NCBI RefSeq assembly: GCF_001570605.1
Contig: NZ_BBXG01000003.1
Coordinates: 62,001-126,000 of the forward strand
Origin: Herbidospora cretacea
GTDB lineage: Bacteria; Actinomycetota; Actinomycetes; Streptosporangiales; Streptosporangiaceae
Direction: 5' to 3'
Length of the DNA: 64,000 nucleotides
Shown: in pieces, positions 24,883 through 33,327 of the stretch
How the letters are laid out: the number at the start of each line of letters is the position of its first letter
How positions within the stretch are numbered: position 1 is the stretch's first letter
Position numbers and translations under genes: made by a program
The notes under the pieces: generated by a model
What the model was told of the DNA's origin: nothing
Database searches by the model: none
What the model saw: only the letters and a program-made list of their open reading frames with translations

Positions 24883-25269
24883 ATGGGCGTGGAACTGATC
24901 ACCGACGACGAGGTCTGCTCTTCGGCGGTCTGGGACAGCAGCTTCGACCACTACGGGCTTGAAATCTTCCCCGAGCCGATGACCGCCCATCTGCTGAGAA
25001 TCGGGGAGGCGTTCGGGTCGGCGGCGGTGGACGTGACCGGACACCCGCGCTGGTCAGCGCTGGTCGGGAAGAAGCTGACCCACATCGAGATCGTCTGGTC
25101 CGAGGACCAGGGGGCCGTGCGGACACCGTATGCGGTTCGGCTGCGCTCACGGGAAACGGCGGTGTGGATCGCTGTCGGGCGACCGGAAGATGGCTTCCTC
25201 CTGGGGACGGACGACGTGGTGGTCGTCTTCACCGCCGCATTCGCGGCCGGCCTGGGAATCTCCCCTTGA
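24883..25269 (+). CDS. Hypothetical protein
   Basis: The 128-residue frame begins at ATG 24883 and encodes a soluble, balanced protein: MGVELITDDEVC, then VWDSSFDHYGLEIFP, VDVTGHPRWSALVGKKLTHIEIVW and an acidic/hydrophobic end. Codon use is like that of real genes in the window (third-position GC high). I do not recognise the family. It stands alone in a gene-poor region; an accessory or immunity-type role cannot be shown. Confidence 0.55.
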   Translation: MGVELITDDEVCSSAVWDSSFDHYGLEIFPEPMTAHLLRIGEAFGSAAVDVTGHPRWSALVGKKLTHIEIVWSEDQGAVRTPYAVRLRSRETAVWIAVGRPEDGFLLGTDDVVVVFTAAFAAGLGISP

Positions 25270-25504
25270 CCACCCCGAGTGAGGGTGTGCGCTTCGCGGA
25301 AAGTGAGTCGCGCACCTTCTGGGCGATCCGCGCCCGCTCCCGCAACCAGGACCGCGCCCTAGGCTTTCGGCCCCTGGCTGGAGTACTACAACACCACCTG
25401 TCAGCGCTCAGCCCTTGGCGGCAGGCCATCCATAAGCCGGATGTCACCAAGTTCCATTAGGTCTTGCACATGAAACCGCCTTGGGCGACTTGTGTGGCTG
25501 CCCG

Positions 25505-25652
25505 CTCAGGACCCGAGCCTGTGTATGCGGACCAGCCGCCCAGCGACTGATCGAATCCCGACCAGGCGGACCCAGCATTCTCAGGACTCGAGCCTGTGTA
25601 GGCGGACCAGTCTCTCCCGCGGCTTGTCGATTCCCGACCAGGCGGACCCAGC
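25505..25652. repeat. Two-copy 75-base tandem repeat
   Basis: Copy 1 (25505-25576) and copy 2 (25580-25652) both begin CTCAGGAC and end GGCGGACCCAGC. They share the blocks GAGCCTGTGTA, GCGGACCAG and TCCCGACCAGGCGGACCC, with a variable centre. Each copy also repeats GGCGGACC internally. No protein explains it. The flanking 25270-25504 holds no supported gene. Confidence 0.75.
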
Positions 25653-25683
25653 CCGTTCGACGTCGGAATGTGAAACGGCGGTG

Positions 25684-26055
25684 CTAGCGCTGCTTGAGGC
25701 GGAGGGCCTCTTTGCGGGTCTCGGCCTGGACGGCTCGCTCGCGCTCCAGCCATGCCGGGTTCTCCGCCTTCAGCGCGTTGATCTCGGCCGTCGTCAGCGG
25801 TTCGGTGATGCCGCCCCTGAGCAGGCCGGAGATGGAGACGCCGAGCTTGGCGGCGACGACCTGCTTGGGGTGTGGGCCGTTGCGGCGCAGGTCGACGAGC
25901 CAGGCGGGCGGCTCGGCCTGCAGCTTGTTCAGCTCGTCCCTGGAGACGACACCCTCCTGGAACTCGGCGGGAGTGGCCGACAGCAGGACGTCCAGCTTCT
26001 TGGCCGCGGTCTCGGGCTTCATCGTCTGGACGGTCTTCGGTTTGGACGAGGTCAT
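25684..26055 (-). CDS. DUF5997 family protein
   Basis: A 123-residue basic protein with KPETAAKKLDVLLSATPAEFQEG, VVSRDELNKLQAEPPAWLVDLRRNGPHPK (positions about 40-70), VVAAKLGVSISGL and a C-terminal helix rich in Arg and Lys. This fits DUF5997, often encoded next to a LysR-type effector-domain gene as here. ATG 26055 was selected; upstream extension is unlike the family. The helical segment around VAAKLGVSISGLLRGG may be a DNA-binding helix-turn-helix (inference). Confidence 0.75.
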   Translation of the reverse strand: MTSSKPKTVQTMKPETAAKKLDVLLSATPAEFQEGVVSRDELNKLQAEPPAWLVDLRRNGPHPKQVVAAKLGVSISGLLRGGITEPLTTAEINALKAENPAWLERERAVQAETRKEALRLKQR

Positions 26056-26110
26056 GGCGTCGAGAATAGTCAGTCGGAACGGGGGTCCCGGACATCGATA
26101 CGCTGGGCCG

Positions 26111-26839
26111 GTGACTGATGGGGAGACCGGCGGAGCGTTCCGGCTGGCATACGTGCCCGGGGTGACCCCCGCGAAATGGGTCAACGTCTGGACCGAGCGG
26201 ATGCCGGACGTGCCGATCACCCTGCTCGCCGTGCCGGCGGCCGAGGTGGTCGAGCTCCTCCGCGACGGCCGCGCCGACGCCGGGTTCGTCCGGCTGCCGG
26301 TCGACCGTGACGGGCTCAGCGTGATCCCCCTCTATGTCGAGACCACGGTGGTCGTGCTGCCCAAGGACCACGAGGCGGCCGAGGCCGACGAGGTGGCCGT
26401 CGCCGACCTGGCCGACGAGGAGGTGTTCCATCCTCTGGACGACACCATCGACTGGCCGGTCCGCCCCGGCCTGCCCGCCTTCACCCGCCCGCCGAGCACG
26501 GCCGACGCGATCGAACTCGTGGCGGCAGGCAGCGGGCTCCTCCTGGTCCCGCAGTCACTGGCCCGCCTCCACCACCGCAGGGACCTCACCTACCTGACGG
26601 TCCCGGACGCCCCGCAGTCCCAGGTCGCACTGGCCTGGCCCACCGCCGCGACCACCGACCTGGTGGAGGACTTCATCGGCATCGTCCGCGGCCGGACGGC
26701 GAACAGCTCACGCGGCCGCGCCCCCGCCGCCCCCGCGGCGAAACCGGCCCAGCGACAGGCGAAGAAACCCACGCAGAGCGGCTCCACCCGCCGGACCACG
26801 CCCACCGGCCGCAAGAAGAAGCCCAACCGCCCCCGCTGA
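26111..26839 (+). CDS. LysR substrate-binding-domain protein without DNA-binding domain
   Basis: The 242-residue protein begins at GTG 26111 directly with the effector fold: FRLAYVPGVTPAKWVNVWTERMPDVP, then LRDGRADAGFVRLPVD, VVVLPKDHEAAEADEVAVADLADEE and AAGSGLLLVPQSLARLH. The N-terminal helix-turn-helix of LysR regulators is absent. The last 50 residues are a Lys/Arg/Pro/Thr-rich tail (ending KKKPNRPR) that could bind nucleic acid. It is divergent from the DUF5997 gene with a 55-base gap, so the pair is probably co-regulated. Confidence 0.78.
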   Translation: MTDGETGGAFRLAYVPGVTPAKWVNVWTERMPDVPITLLAVPAAEVVELLRDGRADAGFVRLPVDRDGLSVIPLYVETTVVVLPKDHEAAEADEVAVADLADEEVFHPLDDTIDWPVRPGLPAFTRPPSTADAIELVAAGSGLLLVPQSLARLHHRRDLTYLTVPDAPQSQVALAWPTAATTDLVEDFIGIVRGRTANSSRGRAPAAPAAKPAQRQAKKPTQSGSTRRTTPTGRKKKPNRPR

Positions 26840-27028
26840 CCGGAACGGAGTGACCTCGCTGCATCGATCTGTGCGTGTCGCCGCACAGAGAGTGCTCGGG
26901 TTCGCGCCGCCTATGCCATCCGCAGGACGGCGGATTCACGCTCCACGCACCAGCCGGTCGGCCTCGGCATTGGCGGTCTGCGCGCCCAAGCCTGGCGCTG
27001 CGACGTCGCGTGGACGGGCGTCGAAGAT

Positions 27029-27676
27029 ATGAGTACCGTGACGCCGGTGCCACGAACCTCCTCTCTTCTGGTCGCCGCCCTCGCGGTGTCGGCCTGCATC
27101 GCGAATACCTCACCGGTAAGCGCGGCTTCATCGTCTTCTGCTCACGCATCGATGTCGGCCACAGCGGCCCTGTCACAGGGATCGCAGACCACTGTCACGC
27201 CCAAGCAGACGGCCATCGACAAGACCAAGGCGCTGCTGACGACATTCTTCACCGACCAGCAACTGTCCAAAATCCTCGACAGGCTGGCGGCGGACATCTA
27301 CGCCAACAAGTCGCTCAAGGATTCCTCCGCCACTCTCATCACCTCGGCTGGTCTCACCGCAGCTCAAACGTTGGTCCTGGTCAAGCTGGCGAGCGGTTCG
27401 ACCGGGGCTCCGCTGACAAAGGTCAACGCGGTCCTGCTCCGCAGGTTCGAGCCATATTACAAAAACATCAGTCAGAAGATTCTCGCCATGAAAAAGAGCG
27501 GGAAGACGCAGTCGGAATGCGCCAAACAGGTCCACGTGATGGTGGCCGGATATCTCACCAAAGCCAATGTCACGCCGATCCTGACGGACATCAAGGCCGG
27601 CCTGACATCGACCGAGTGGCAGTTCGTGAAACTCCACGGCGCATCCCTGTTCCTCTGGAGCAAGCACGGTTTGTAG
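27029..27676 (+). CDS. Secreted hypothetical protein
   Basis: The 215-residue protein has an N-terminal signal (SSLLVAALAVSACIANTS) that could be a Sec signal or a lipobox at LAVSAC. A Ser/Ala/Thr-rich linker to about residue 60 is followed by a helical domain with many Lys (KTKALLTTFFTDQQLSKILDRLAADIYANKSL region, then KNISQKILAMKKSGKTQSEC). Base composition is less GC-rich than the neighbours, which suggests recent gain. I do not recognise the family. The 190 bases before it hold no gene. Confidence 0.6.
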   Translation: MSTVTPVPRTSSLLVAALAVSACIANTSPVSAASSSSAHASMSATAALSQGSQTTVTPKQTAIDKTKALLTTFFTDQQLSKILDRLAADIYANKSLKDSSATLITSAGLTAAQTLVLVKLASGSTGAPLTKVNAVLLRRFEPYYKNISQKILAMKKSGKTQSECAKQVHVMVAGYLTKANVTPILTDIKAGLTSTEWQFVKLHGASLFLWSKHGL

Positions 27677-28040
27677 GACCGCCTGATCCGCCAAGCCCGA
27701 AGCGGTGATCACCCAGGCCTGCGCCGGAGGACTCGCTCCAGCGACCTAGTCGCTGATCCACGCCTCCGGCGTTCCCGGGATGCGGAGCGCGGCCGGACAA
27801 CGGTCCACCCAGCGAAGGAGCCGGGACCTGCCATGGGCAACCCCTGGCAGGTGACCGACAAGAGGGGCTGACGTGGCCCAGCGGTCCTCGTGCCAGCGAG
27901 AACACGGCAAAGAACGACCGCCCCCGGATGCGGCGATGCATACGTGGCCCTTGTCCGGCCTAGGTGATGGCCGCGTGTCTCAAGATCACCCGCACGCCGG
28001 TCGAGAGCAGCCGAAGCAAAGCGACGCCTGGCCGGGGAGT

Positions 28041-28158
28041 GCGAGGGGCAAAGCCCCTCGCGAGGAGCGAATGCGACGAAGGGGCCGCGACAGCGGACCA
28101 GGGGGAGCGTGAGGGGGCGAGAGCCCCCTGACATCGGGGGTTCGGGGGTCGCCCCCCG
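28041..28158. repeat. Cluster of GC-rich hairpins downstream of tRNA-Val
   Basis: Three perfect hairpins are visible: GCGAGGGGC/GCCCCTCGC (28041-28061), AGGGGGC/GCCCCCT (28112-28129) and CGGGGG/CCCCCG (28143-28158). They lie in the 540-base gap between the secreted protein gene and the tRNA, on the 3' side of the tRNA. No coding frame is supported. Confidence 0.55.
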
Positions 28159-28214
28159 TATGAGGGAAGGAGACCCGCGAAGCGCCAAAAGCGCGACCAT
28201 GGGTAGCCGTCTCC

Positions 28215-28289
28215 TGGTGGGCGGTACTGGGTTCGAACCAGTGACCCCTCGCTTGTAAGGCGAGTGCTCTACCGCTGAGCTAACCGCCC
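28215..28289 (-). tRNA. tRNA-Val(TAC)
   Basis: The acceptor stem GGGCGGT/ACCGCCC, D-arm, anticodon stem with loop CTTACAA (anticodon TAC), T-arm ending GGTTCGAACC and an encoded CCA are all intact. Two degraded copies of the same tRNA lie at 2958-3025 and 5849-5878. Confidence 0.95.
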
Positions 28290-28305
28290 CCGGACCGCTT
28301 ACACC

Positions 28306-29241
28306 TTACGGCACTCGCACGGCCGAAGGCACCTCGGTAACCCGTACGACGGCGCGTCCCGCCCGGGTCGAGTCCCAAGCCTCGCCAACCTCGTCAAGCC
28401 CGGCAACGTAGTGATCAACCGACAGATCACCCGAAGCCGCGTACCCGAAGATGATCTCCAGCGCCTCGGCGCGCTCCGACCTGCTCAGCGCGTTGTTCGA
28501 GTATCCCAGCACGGAGATGCCGCGCCCTCGCAGTAGCGACGACGAGAACACGGCGGAGTCGTCCGCCGACCCGCCGAGGTTCACCAGCCGCCCCCCGGCC
28601 GCCAGCACCGACGCCGCGGCGGCGGCCGGCTCGCCGAAGACGGGGTCGATCACCACGTCGGCGGATCCGATGGCGTCCCGAAGGCGCTCGGCCAGCGTCG
28701 ACACGGGATCCAGTGGGATGCACCCCTCCCTGGCCAGCCGGGACACCCCGACCACGGTCCCGGCCCCGAGCAGCCGGGCGGCCCGCAGGGCCACCTGCCC
28801 CACCGCCCCGCCCGCGCCGAGGACGACCACGTTCTCCCCGGCCACCAGCTGTCCCCGCCACGTCAGCGCCATCCACGCCGCGACGGCGGAGAGGCCCAGG
28901 GAGGCGGCGGCGACGTCGGTGCAGCCGTCGGGCAGGCGTACGAGATCCGAGGAGGGCACGGCGCAGACCTCGGCCAGGCTCCCGTCTCCGGGGGCCATCC
29001 CGGCCGAGGTGGGGAACCACACCCGTGAGCCGTCGGGGGCGAGGCCGACGCCCTGCACGCCGGGCACATAGGGCAGCGCGGGCGCGCCGAAGTAGGAGAC
29101 GCCGGTGGCGCACAGCCGGTCGAGCGGGGTGATCGGGGCGCAGGTCACCGACACCAGGACGTCCCCGGCCCCCGCAAGAGGCCGGGGGACGCTCCGCACC
29201 GCCGGCGGCCGACCACACTCCTCGACCACCGCCGCTCTCAT
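28306..29241 (-). CDS. Medium-chain dehydrogenase/reductase (quinone-oxidoreductase-like)
   Basis: A 311-residue MDR protein: the GroES-like N-terminal domain contains VTCAPITPLDRLCATG and PYVPGVQGVG, and the Rossmann domain contains ENVVVLGAGGAVGQVALRAARLLGA (positions about 135-160). Structural zinc cysteines are not seen, so it belongs to the zinc-free NADPH-type branch. It is the last gene of the catabolic operon; its ATG overlaps the LigA-like stop. The substrate is unknown. Confidence 0.85.
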   Translation of the reverse strand: MRAAVVEECGRPPAVRSVPRPLAGAGDVLVSVTCAPITPLDRLCATGVSYFGAPALPYVPGVQGVGLAPDGSRVWFPTSAGMAPGDGSLAEVCAVPSSDLVRLPDGCTDVAAASLGLSAVAAWMALTWRGQLVAGENVVVLGAGGAVGQVALRAARLLGAGTVVGVSRLAREGCIPLDPVSTLAERLRDAIGSADVVIDPVFGEPAAAAASVLAAGGRLVNLGGSADDSAVFSSSLLRGRGISVLGYSNNALSRSERAEALEIIFGYAASGDLSVDHYVAGLDEVGEAWDSTRAGRAVVRVTEVPSAVRVP

Positions 29242-29600
29242 GTGGAGATATCCGGGTAGGGCAGGGAGAAGTGGGACAGCCGGGCCGCGTACTCCTTCTG
29301 GAAGGCCAGCGGCTCCTCGTAGTCCCGTTCGAACAGCGCGATGAAGAGGGTCAGCGTGAGGAACGGGTGGGCGCCGAGCTCGAAGAGCTTCACGTAGTCG
29401 TGCGCGGCCAGCGCGTCGCGCTCGACGTCGGTGAAGGACAGCCACGTGCTGGCCTCGCCGCCGTGGCAGCCCAGGATCTCGCCGGCCATGGTGGACTCCC
29501 ACCACGCCACCGTCTCCCCGGGGGCCGACCGGTAGCGCTCGACCAGGTCGGGGTCGCGGTCGACGGTGAACAGGAACTTGTTCAGCAGGTACTTGCTCAT
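29238..29600 (-). CDS. LigA-like small (alpha) subunit of an extradiol ring-cleavage dioxygenase
   Basis: The 120-residue helical protein matches the small subunit of protocatechuate 4,5-dioxygenase-type enzymes: YLLNKFLFTVDRDPDLVERYRS and LFELGAHPFLTLTLFIALFE are typical of the LigA helical fold, which caps the LigB active site. It is coupled to LigB by an ATGA overlap, as expected for a heterodimer. Confidence 0.85.
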   Translation of the reverse strand: MSKYLLNKFLFTVDRDPDLVERYRSAPGETVAWWESTMAGEILGCHGGEASTWLSFTDVERDALAAHDYVKLFELGAHPFLTLTLFIALFERDYEEPLAFQKEYAARLSHFSLPYPDIST

Positions 29601-30460
29601 GCCGGGACCCCGTTCGGATACCAGGTGAAGTAGGCCTCCATCGTGTGGAACAGGTCGAGCGAGTCGGCGTAGTCGGCCTTGGCGCCCTCTCCGGCTACGC
29701 CCATCATCAGCATGAAGTCCATGAACCCGTGGGTGGCGTTGCCGGGCGTCCACAGCGAGTCGAGCGTCACCTCGGCCAAGGCCCGCTCGATGTCGCCGGA
29801 GGCGATCCACTCGACCGCCTTCCGGTCGAACTCCGGGTCGGGGCCGTGCGGGCCGAACTGCCGGGGGCCGCCGAGCTCCAGCGACAGGTGCCCGGTGCCG
29901 ATCACCGCGACCCGCAGGTCGGAGGGCCACGTCTCGATCAGCCGCCGGATCGAGTGGCCCAGCTCCACGAACCTGCCCGGCCGGGGAAGCGGCGGGGCGA
30001 AGATGTTCGTGTAGATCGGCACGATCGGCAGGTCGGCCTCGGGCCGCAGCGTGATGATCGGGCAGGTGATGCTGTGGTCGATCCGCAGCTCGTTGGAGAA
30101 GGCCAGGTCGAAGCCCTCGTCCAGGCCGCCGCGCAGGATGTGCGACGACAGCTCCTCGTGGCCGCGCAGCAGCATCCGGGGCAGGCCGAACTCGCGCTCC
30201 TCGTTGTGCCAGTTGGCGTCGTAGAAGGGCGCCTTGCCGACCAGGAACTGGGGCATGTTGTCGAGCCAGAGCTGGTGGAAGTGGTCCGACCCGACCATGA
30301 CCAGCACGTCGGCCCTGGCGCGGGTCAGCGTCTCGCGGAAGGCCAGGATCTTGGCCACCCAGGCGTCGGCGAAGGGCGGGCGCTCCTCCGGGGGCGCGGT
30401 GCTGGCCTTGTAGTAGAACGGGTGGTGCGTGGACGCGATCACGGCGGCCAGTGTTGCCAT
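29597..30460 (-). CDS. LigB-like class III extradiol dioxygenase (beta subunit)
   Basis: The 287-residue catalytic subunit has the class III iron ligands in place: His12 in ASTHHPF, a His in VGSDHFHQ near residue 60 and an acidic ligand near the C-terminus. The active-site His motif GTGHLSLELGG occurs near 190. With LigA it would open a catecholic or similar ring using O2. The substrate is not protocatechuate by necessity: no LigC dehydrogenase or LigJ hydratase lies in the operon. Confidence 0.88.
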   Translation of the reverse strand: MATLAAVIASTHHPFYYKASTAPPEERPPFADAWVAKILAFRETLTRARADVLVMVGSDHFHQLWLDNMPQFLVGKAPFYDANWHNEEREFGLPRMLLRGHEELSSHILRGGLDEGFDLAFSNELRIDHSITCPIITLRPEADLPIVPIYTNIFAPPLPRPGRFVELGHSIRRLIETWPSDLRVAVIGTGHLSLELGGPRQFGPHGPDPEFDRKAVEWIASGDIERALAEVTLDSLWTPGNATHGFMDFMLMMGVAGEGAKADYADSLDLFHTMEAYFTWYPNGVPA

Positions 30461-30473
30461 GCGGGCACCTCTT

Positions 30474-31235
30474 CTACGGTTCGTACGTCGCGTTCCGGTC
30501 GACGCTCAGGTAGACATCCATGCCGATGGGCCGCCGCCGCTCCTCGGCCAGGTGACCGAGCAGCCCGGCCGCGCGGGCCAGCAGGGCGAAGCCCCGCAGC
30601 AGGTCGACCGGCAGCCCCAGGTCGGCCAGCGCCGCCCCGCACACCCCGGCCCCGTTGAGCGGCAGCTTCCGGCCCAGCACCTCGGGGTGGACCCGCCCGA
30701 TCGCCTCGAACAGCGCCAGATGCGGGCCGAACACCCCCTCCTCCCGCGCCAGGGCGAACAGCACCGGGGTCCGGGGGTCCTCGATCTTGTGGACGGGATG
30801 TCCCAGCCCCGGGATCAGCCGCTTCTCGGCGCGGGCCGCCCGCACGGCCTCCAGAGCCACCGCGTCCCAGTCGCCTTCATGGGCGGCCACGAGGTCATGG
30901 AGGAAACGCCCGGCGTCCTCGGTCACGCCGAGGAACCGCGACCCGCCGCCGAGCAGCCCGGCGGCCAGCGCTCCCTGGACGCTCTCCGGCGCGCTCAGCA
31001 GGGTCAGCCGCGCCGCGATGGCCGTCGGGGTGAAGCCGTGGTCGGCCAGCGCCACCAGCACCGCCTCGAACACCCGCGTCTCGCCCGGGGTGGGCCGCCG
31101 CCCGGCGACCAGCCAGAACGCGAGCTCGCCGAAGCCGACGTTGCCCATGAGGTCATGCGCCAGGTCCTGTCCCAGCAGGCTGATCGAGTCGGCGTCCGAC
31201 GTCCCGATCCCGGTGGGAAAGCTCATCTCAGCCAC
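30474..31235 (-). CDS. Citryl-CoA-lyase / citrate-synthase-like protein
   Basis: The 253-residue protein aligns with the large domain of citrate synthase as found in citryl-CoA lyases: FPTGIGTSDADSISLLGQDL, GELAFWLVAGRRPTPGE, IPGLGHPVHK with the conserved His near 165, and PLNGAGVCGAALADLGLP near the end. It lacks a full citrate synthase, so it is a lyase-type member that would split an acyl-CoA such as citryl-CoA. The GTG at 31235 has GGAG upstream; an ATG at 31226 overlaps the CaiB stop. Context suggests cleavage of a tricarboxylic ring-cleavage product (inference). Confidence 0.8.
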   Translation of the reverse strand: MAEMSFPTGIGTSDADSISLLGQDLAHDLMGNVGFGELAFWLVAGRRPTPGETRVFEAVLVALADHGFTPTAIAARLTLLSAPESVQGALAAGLLGGGSRFLGVTEDAGRFLHDLVAAHEGDWDAVALEAVRAARAEKRLIPGLGHPVHKIEDPRTPVLFALAREEGVFGPHLALFEAIGRVHPEVLGRKLPLNGAGVCGAALADLGLPVDLLRGFALLARAAGLLGHLAEERRRPIGMDVYLSVDRNATYEP

Positions 31236-32329
31236 GTCCTGATCTCCTCCCCGTGTTCGTCCAGCGACGGCGGCGGCAGCCGGTAGCCCGCCGGGGTGCC
31301 GGAGAAGGTGATCGGGTGGCGCACCGACGGCACCCCGCCCGGCTCGACCACCGGCTCCAGGCCCAGGTCCCGCGCGAGCGCGACGCCTTCGGTCACCGTG
31401 TTGATCGGCCCGCAGGCCACGCCTGCCGCGCTCAGCGCCGCGAACAGCTCGGCTCGCGTCCGTTTCCCCAGCTCCGCGACCAGCAGCGGCTTCAGCGCCG
31501 CCCGGTTCGCGGTCCGGTCTCTGGTACGGGCGAAGCGCGCGTCCTCGGCCAGCCCGGGGACCCCGAGCACCTCGCACAGCTTGCGGAACTGCCCGTCGTT
31601 GCCCGCCGCGATCACCAGCTCCCCGTCGGCGCACTCCAGCGGCTCGTACGGGAACAGCGACGGATGCGCGTTCCCCATCCGCGACGGGGTGACCTCCCCG
31701 GCCACCACGGCGCTCGAATGGTTGACCATCGCCGACAGCGCCGACGACATGAGGTTGACCTCGACCCGCTGCCCGCCCCCGGCGTAGAGCGCCGCGAGGA
31801 TCCCGGACACGGCGTGGAGCCCGGTGATCACGTCGAACACCGAGATGCCGGCCCGGTAGGGCGGCCCGTCGGCCGACCCCGTCAGGCTCATCAATCCGGA
31901 GACCGCCTGCACGATCAGGTCATACCCGGGCAGATGGGCGCCGCCTTCCGTGCCGAAGCCGGTGATGGACGCGTACACCACCTTGGGGTTCCGCTCCTGG
32001 ACCGCCGCGTAGTCGAGCCCGTAGGCGGTCAGGCCGCCGGGCTTGAAGTTCTCGATGAACACGTCGGCGCGGGCAGACAGTTCGTGGGCGAGCTTCTGGT
32101 CGCCCGGGTCCTTCAGGTCGAGGGCGACGGACCGCTTCCCCCGGTTCACGCCCAGGTAGTAGGTCGACACGCCGTCCCGCGCGGGGGGCAGCCAGTTGCG
32201 GGTGTCGTCACCGCCGGGCGACTCGACCTTGATGACGTCGGCGCCCATGTCGGCCAGCAGCATCGTGGCGTAGGGCCCGGCGAGAACCCGGGAGAAGTCG
32301 GCCACGAGGATGCCGTCGAGTGCGCCCAT
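31223..32329 (-). CDS. CaiB/BaiF-family CoA-transferase
   Basis: The 368-residue family III CoA-transferase shows DFSRVLAGPYATMLLADMGADVIKVE, then NRGKRSVALDLKDP, YDLIVQAVSGLMSLTG and GPPYRAGISVFDVITG with the catalytic Asp expected near residue 165. It would move CoA from a donor such as succinyl-CoA to an organic acid. It is the first gene of the operon and a palindrome lies 21 bases before its start. Together with the lyase it looks like a CoA-dependent cleavage step. Confidence 0.92.
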   Translation of the reverse strand: MGALDGILVADFSRVLAGPYATMLLADMGADVIKVESPGGDDTRNWLPPARDGVSTYYLGVNRGKRSVALDLKDPGDQKLAHELSARADVFIENFKPGGLTAYGLDYAAVQERNPKVVYASITGFGTEGGAHLPGYDLIVQAVSGLMSLTGSADGPPYRAGISVFDVITGLHAVSGILAALYAGGGQRVEVNLMSSALSAMVNHSSAVVAGEVTPSRMGNAHPSLFPYEPLECADGELVIAAGNDGQFRKLCEVLGVPGLAEDARFARTRDRTANRAALKPLLVAELGKRTRAELFAALSAAGVACGPINTVTEGVALARDLGLEPVVEPGGVPSVRHPITFSGTPAGYRLPPPSLDEHGEEIRTWLR

Positions 32330-32349
32330 GAGGTCCCTTCGTCCGTGTG

Positions 32350-32365
32350 GCGGACAGGTGTCCGC
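32350..32365. promoter_or_regulatory. Candidate IclR operator upstream of the CaiB operon
   Basis: GCGGACA-GG-TGTCCGC is a perfect palindrome 21 bases upstream of the CoA-transferase ATG. A nearly identical copy stands at 33293-33308, 20 bases before the amidohydrolase ATG. Confidence 0.65.
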
Positions 32366-32398
32366 GATCCCGAGTCTTGTCGGGCGGCGAAGGTCGTG

Positions 32399-33208
32399 TC
32401 AAGCAGGGACCTGGGTGGTCGACTGGGGGATCGACTCGTGGAGGGCCACGTCGGCGCCGATCGCGCCGGCCGTGCGGAGCAGGGCGGGGAGGAAGTCGCC
32501 GGTGAGCGTCTCCATCGAGGTCTCGGCCGAGTGGGCGTTCACGTTGATCGCCGCGATCACCCGGCCGTGGCCGTCGCGCAGGGGCGCGGCCACCGACCGG
32601 ATGCCCGGCGCGAGCTGCTCGTCGGTCACCGCCCACCCGCTGGCCCTGACCGCGCGCAGCGCCGCGTGGCGCTCCTCGGCCGTGGGCCGCCAGCGCGGCG
32701 TGATGCCCGACTGGCTCGGCAGTTCCAGCACCGCGTCGGCCTCGGCCGCCGGGAGCGCGGCCAGCAGGACCTTGCCGAGCGAGGTCTGGAGGGCGGGGAA
32801 CCTGGTCCCGATGCTGACCGACAGCGTCACGATCTTGGGGACCGCCACCCGCGCCACATAGACGATGTCGGAGCCGTCGAGCTGGGCGATCGAGCACGAC
32901 TCGCGCGTCAGCGCCGACAACTGCTCCAGGTGGGGGCGGGCGATCTCCCACAGGCCCATCGAGTGGACGTAGGCGACCCCCAGCTCCAGCACCCGGGGCG
33001 TCAGCGCGAACCCGCCCTCGGCGGCCCGGACGTACCCCAGCTCCTCCAGCGTCAGCAGGATGCGGCGGGCGGTCGGGCGGGCCAGTCCGGTCGCGGTGGC
33101 GACCTCGGTCAGGGTCATCATCCGCTGGCGCGGGCCGAACGCCTTGATCACGTCGAGGCCCCTCGCCAGGGCTTCGATGAAGTCGGGCCCGGTGTCCTTG
33201 CGTGGCAT
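32399..33208 (-). CDS. IclR-family transcriptional regulator
   Basis: The 269-residue protein has an N-terminal winged helix (MTLTEVATATGLARPTARRIL) and an effector domain with the family features VLLAALPAAEAD, WAVTDEQLAPGIRSVAAPL and VIAAINVNAHSAE. IclR and PcaR-type members regulate aromatic-acid catabolism and glyoxylate genes. ATG 33208 was chosen over a start 21 codons upstream. It lies between the catabolic operon and the divergent amidohydrolase, each with a matching palindrome, so it probably controls both. Confidence 0.9.
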   Translation of the reverse strand: MPRKDTGPDFIEALARGLDVIKAFGPRQRMMTLTEVATATGLARPTARRILLTLEELGYVRAAEGGFALTPRVLELGVAYVHSMGLWEIARPHLEQLSALTRESCSIAQLDGSDIVYVARVAVPKIVTLSVSIGTRFPALQTSLGKVLLAALPAAEADAVLELPSQSGITPRWRPTAEERHAALRAVRASGWAVTDEQLAPGIRSVAAPLRDGHGRVIAAINVNAHSAETSMETLTGDFLPALLRTAGAIGADVALHESIPQSTTQVPA

Positions 33209-33292
33209 GCCGTCGACTTTAGACCGCCCCGAGTGCCTTGACATCGGCCGAGGGGGCTCGCATTGTTGCATTCACGTTTCTGCGACCGCCAG

Positions 33293-33308
33293 GCGGACAG
33301 TGGTCCGC
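33293..33308. promoter_or_regulatory. Second candidate IclR operator, upstream of the amidohydrolase
   Basis: GCGGAC-AGTG-GTCCGC matches the 32350 site except at two central positions. It lies in the 119-base gap shared by the divergent iclR and amidohydrolase genes. Confidence 0.6.
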
Positions 33309-33327
33309 GATTCTGGGAGGCAGTCTT

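Noticed and set aside
25505-25652. CRISPR array
   Set aside because: Only two long, unequal copies without short regular repeats and unique spacers, and no cas gene in the window.
25457-26431. A 324-residue minus-strand protein with WSAYTGS repeats
   Set aside because: Its C-terminus only reads the tandem repeat and the rest opposes the DUF5997 and LysR-type genes, which fit known families.
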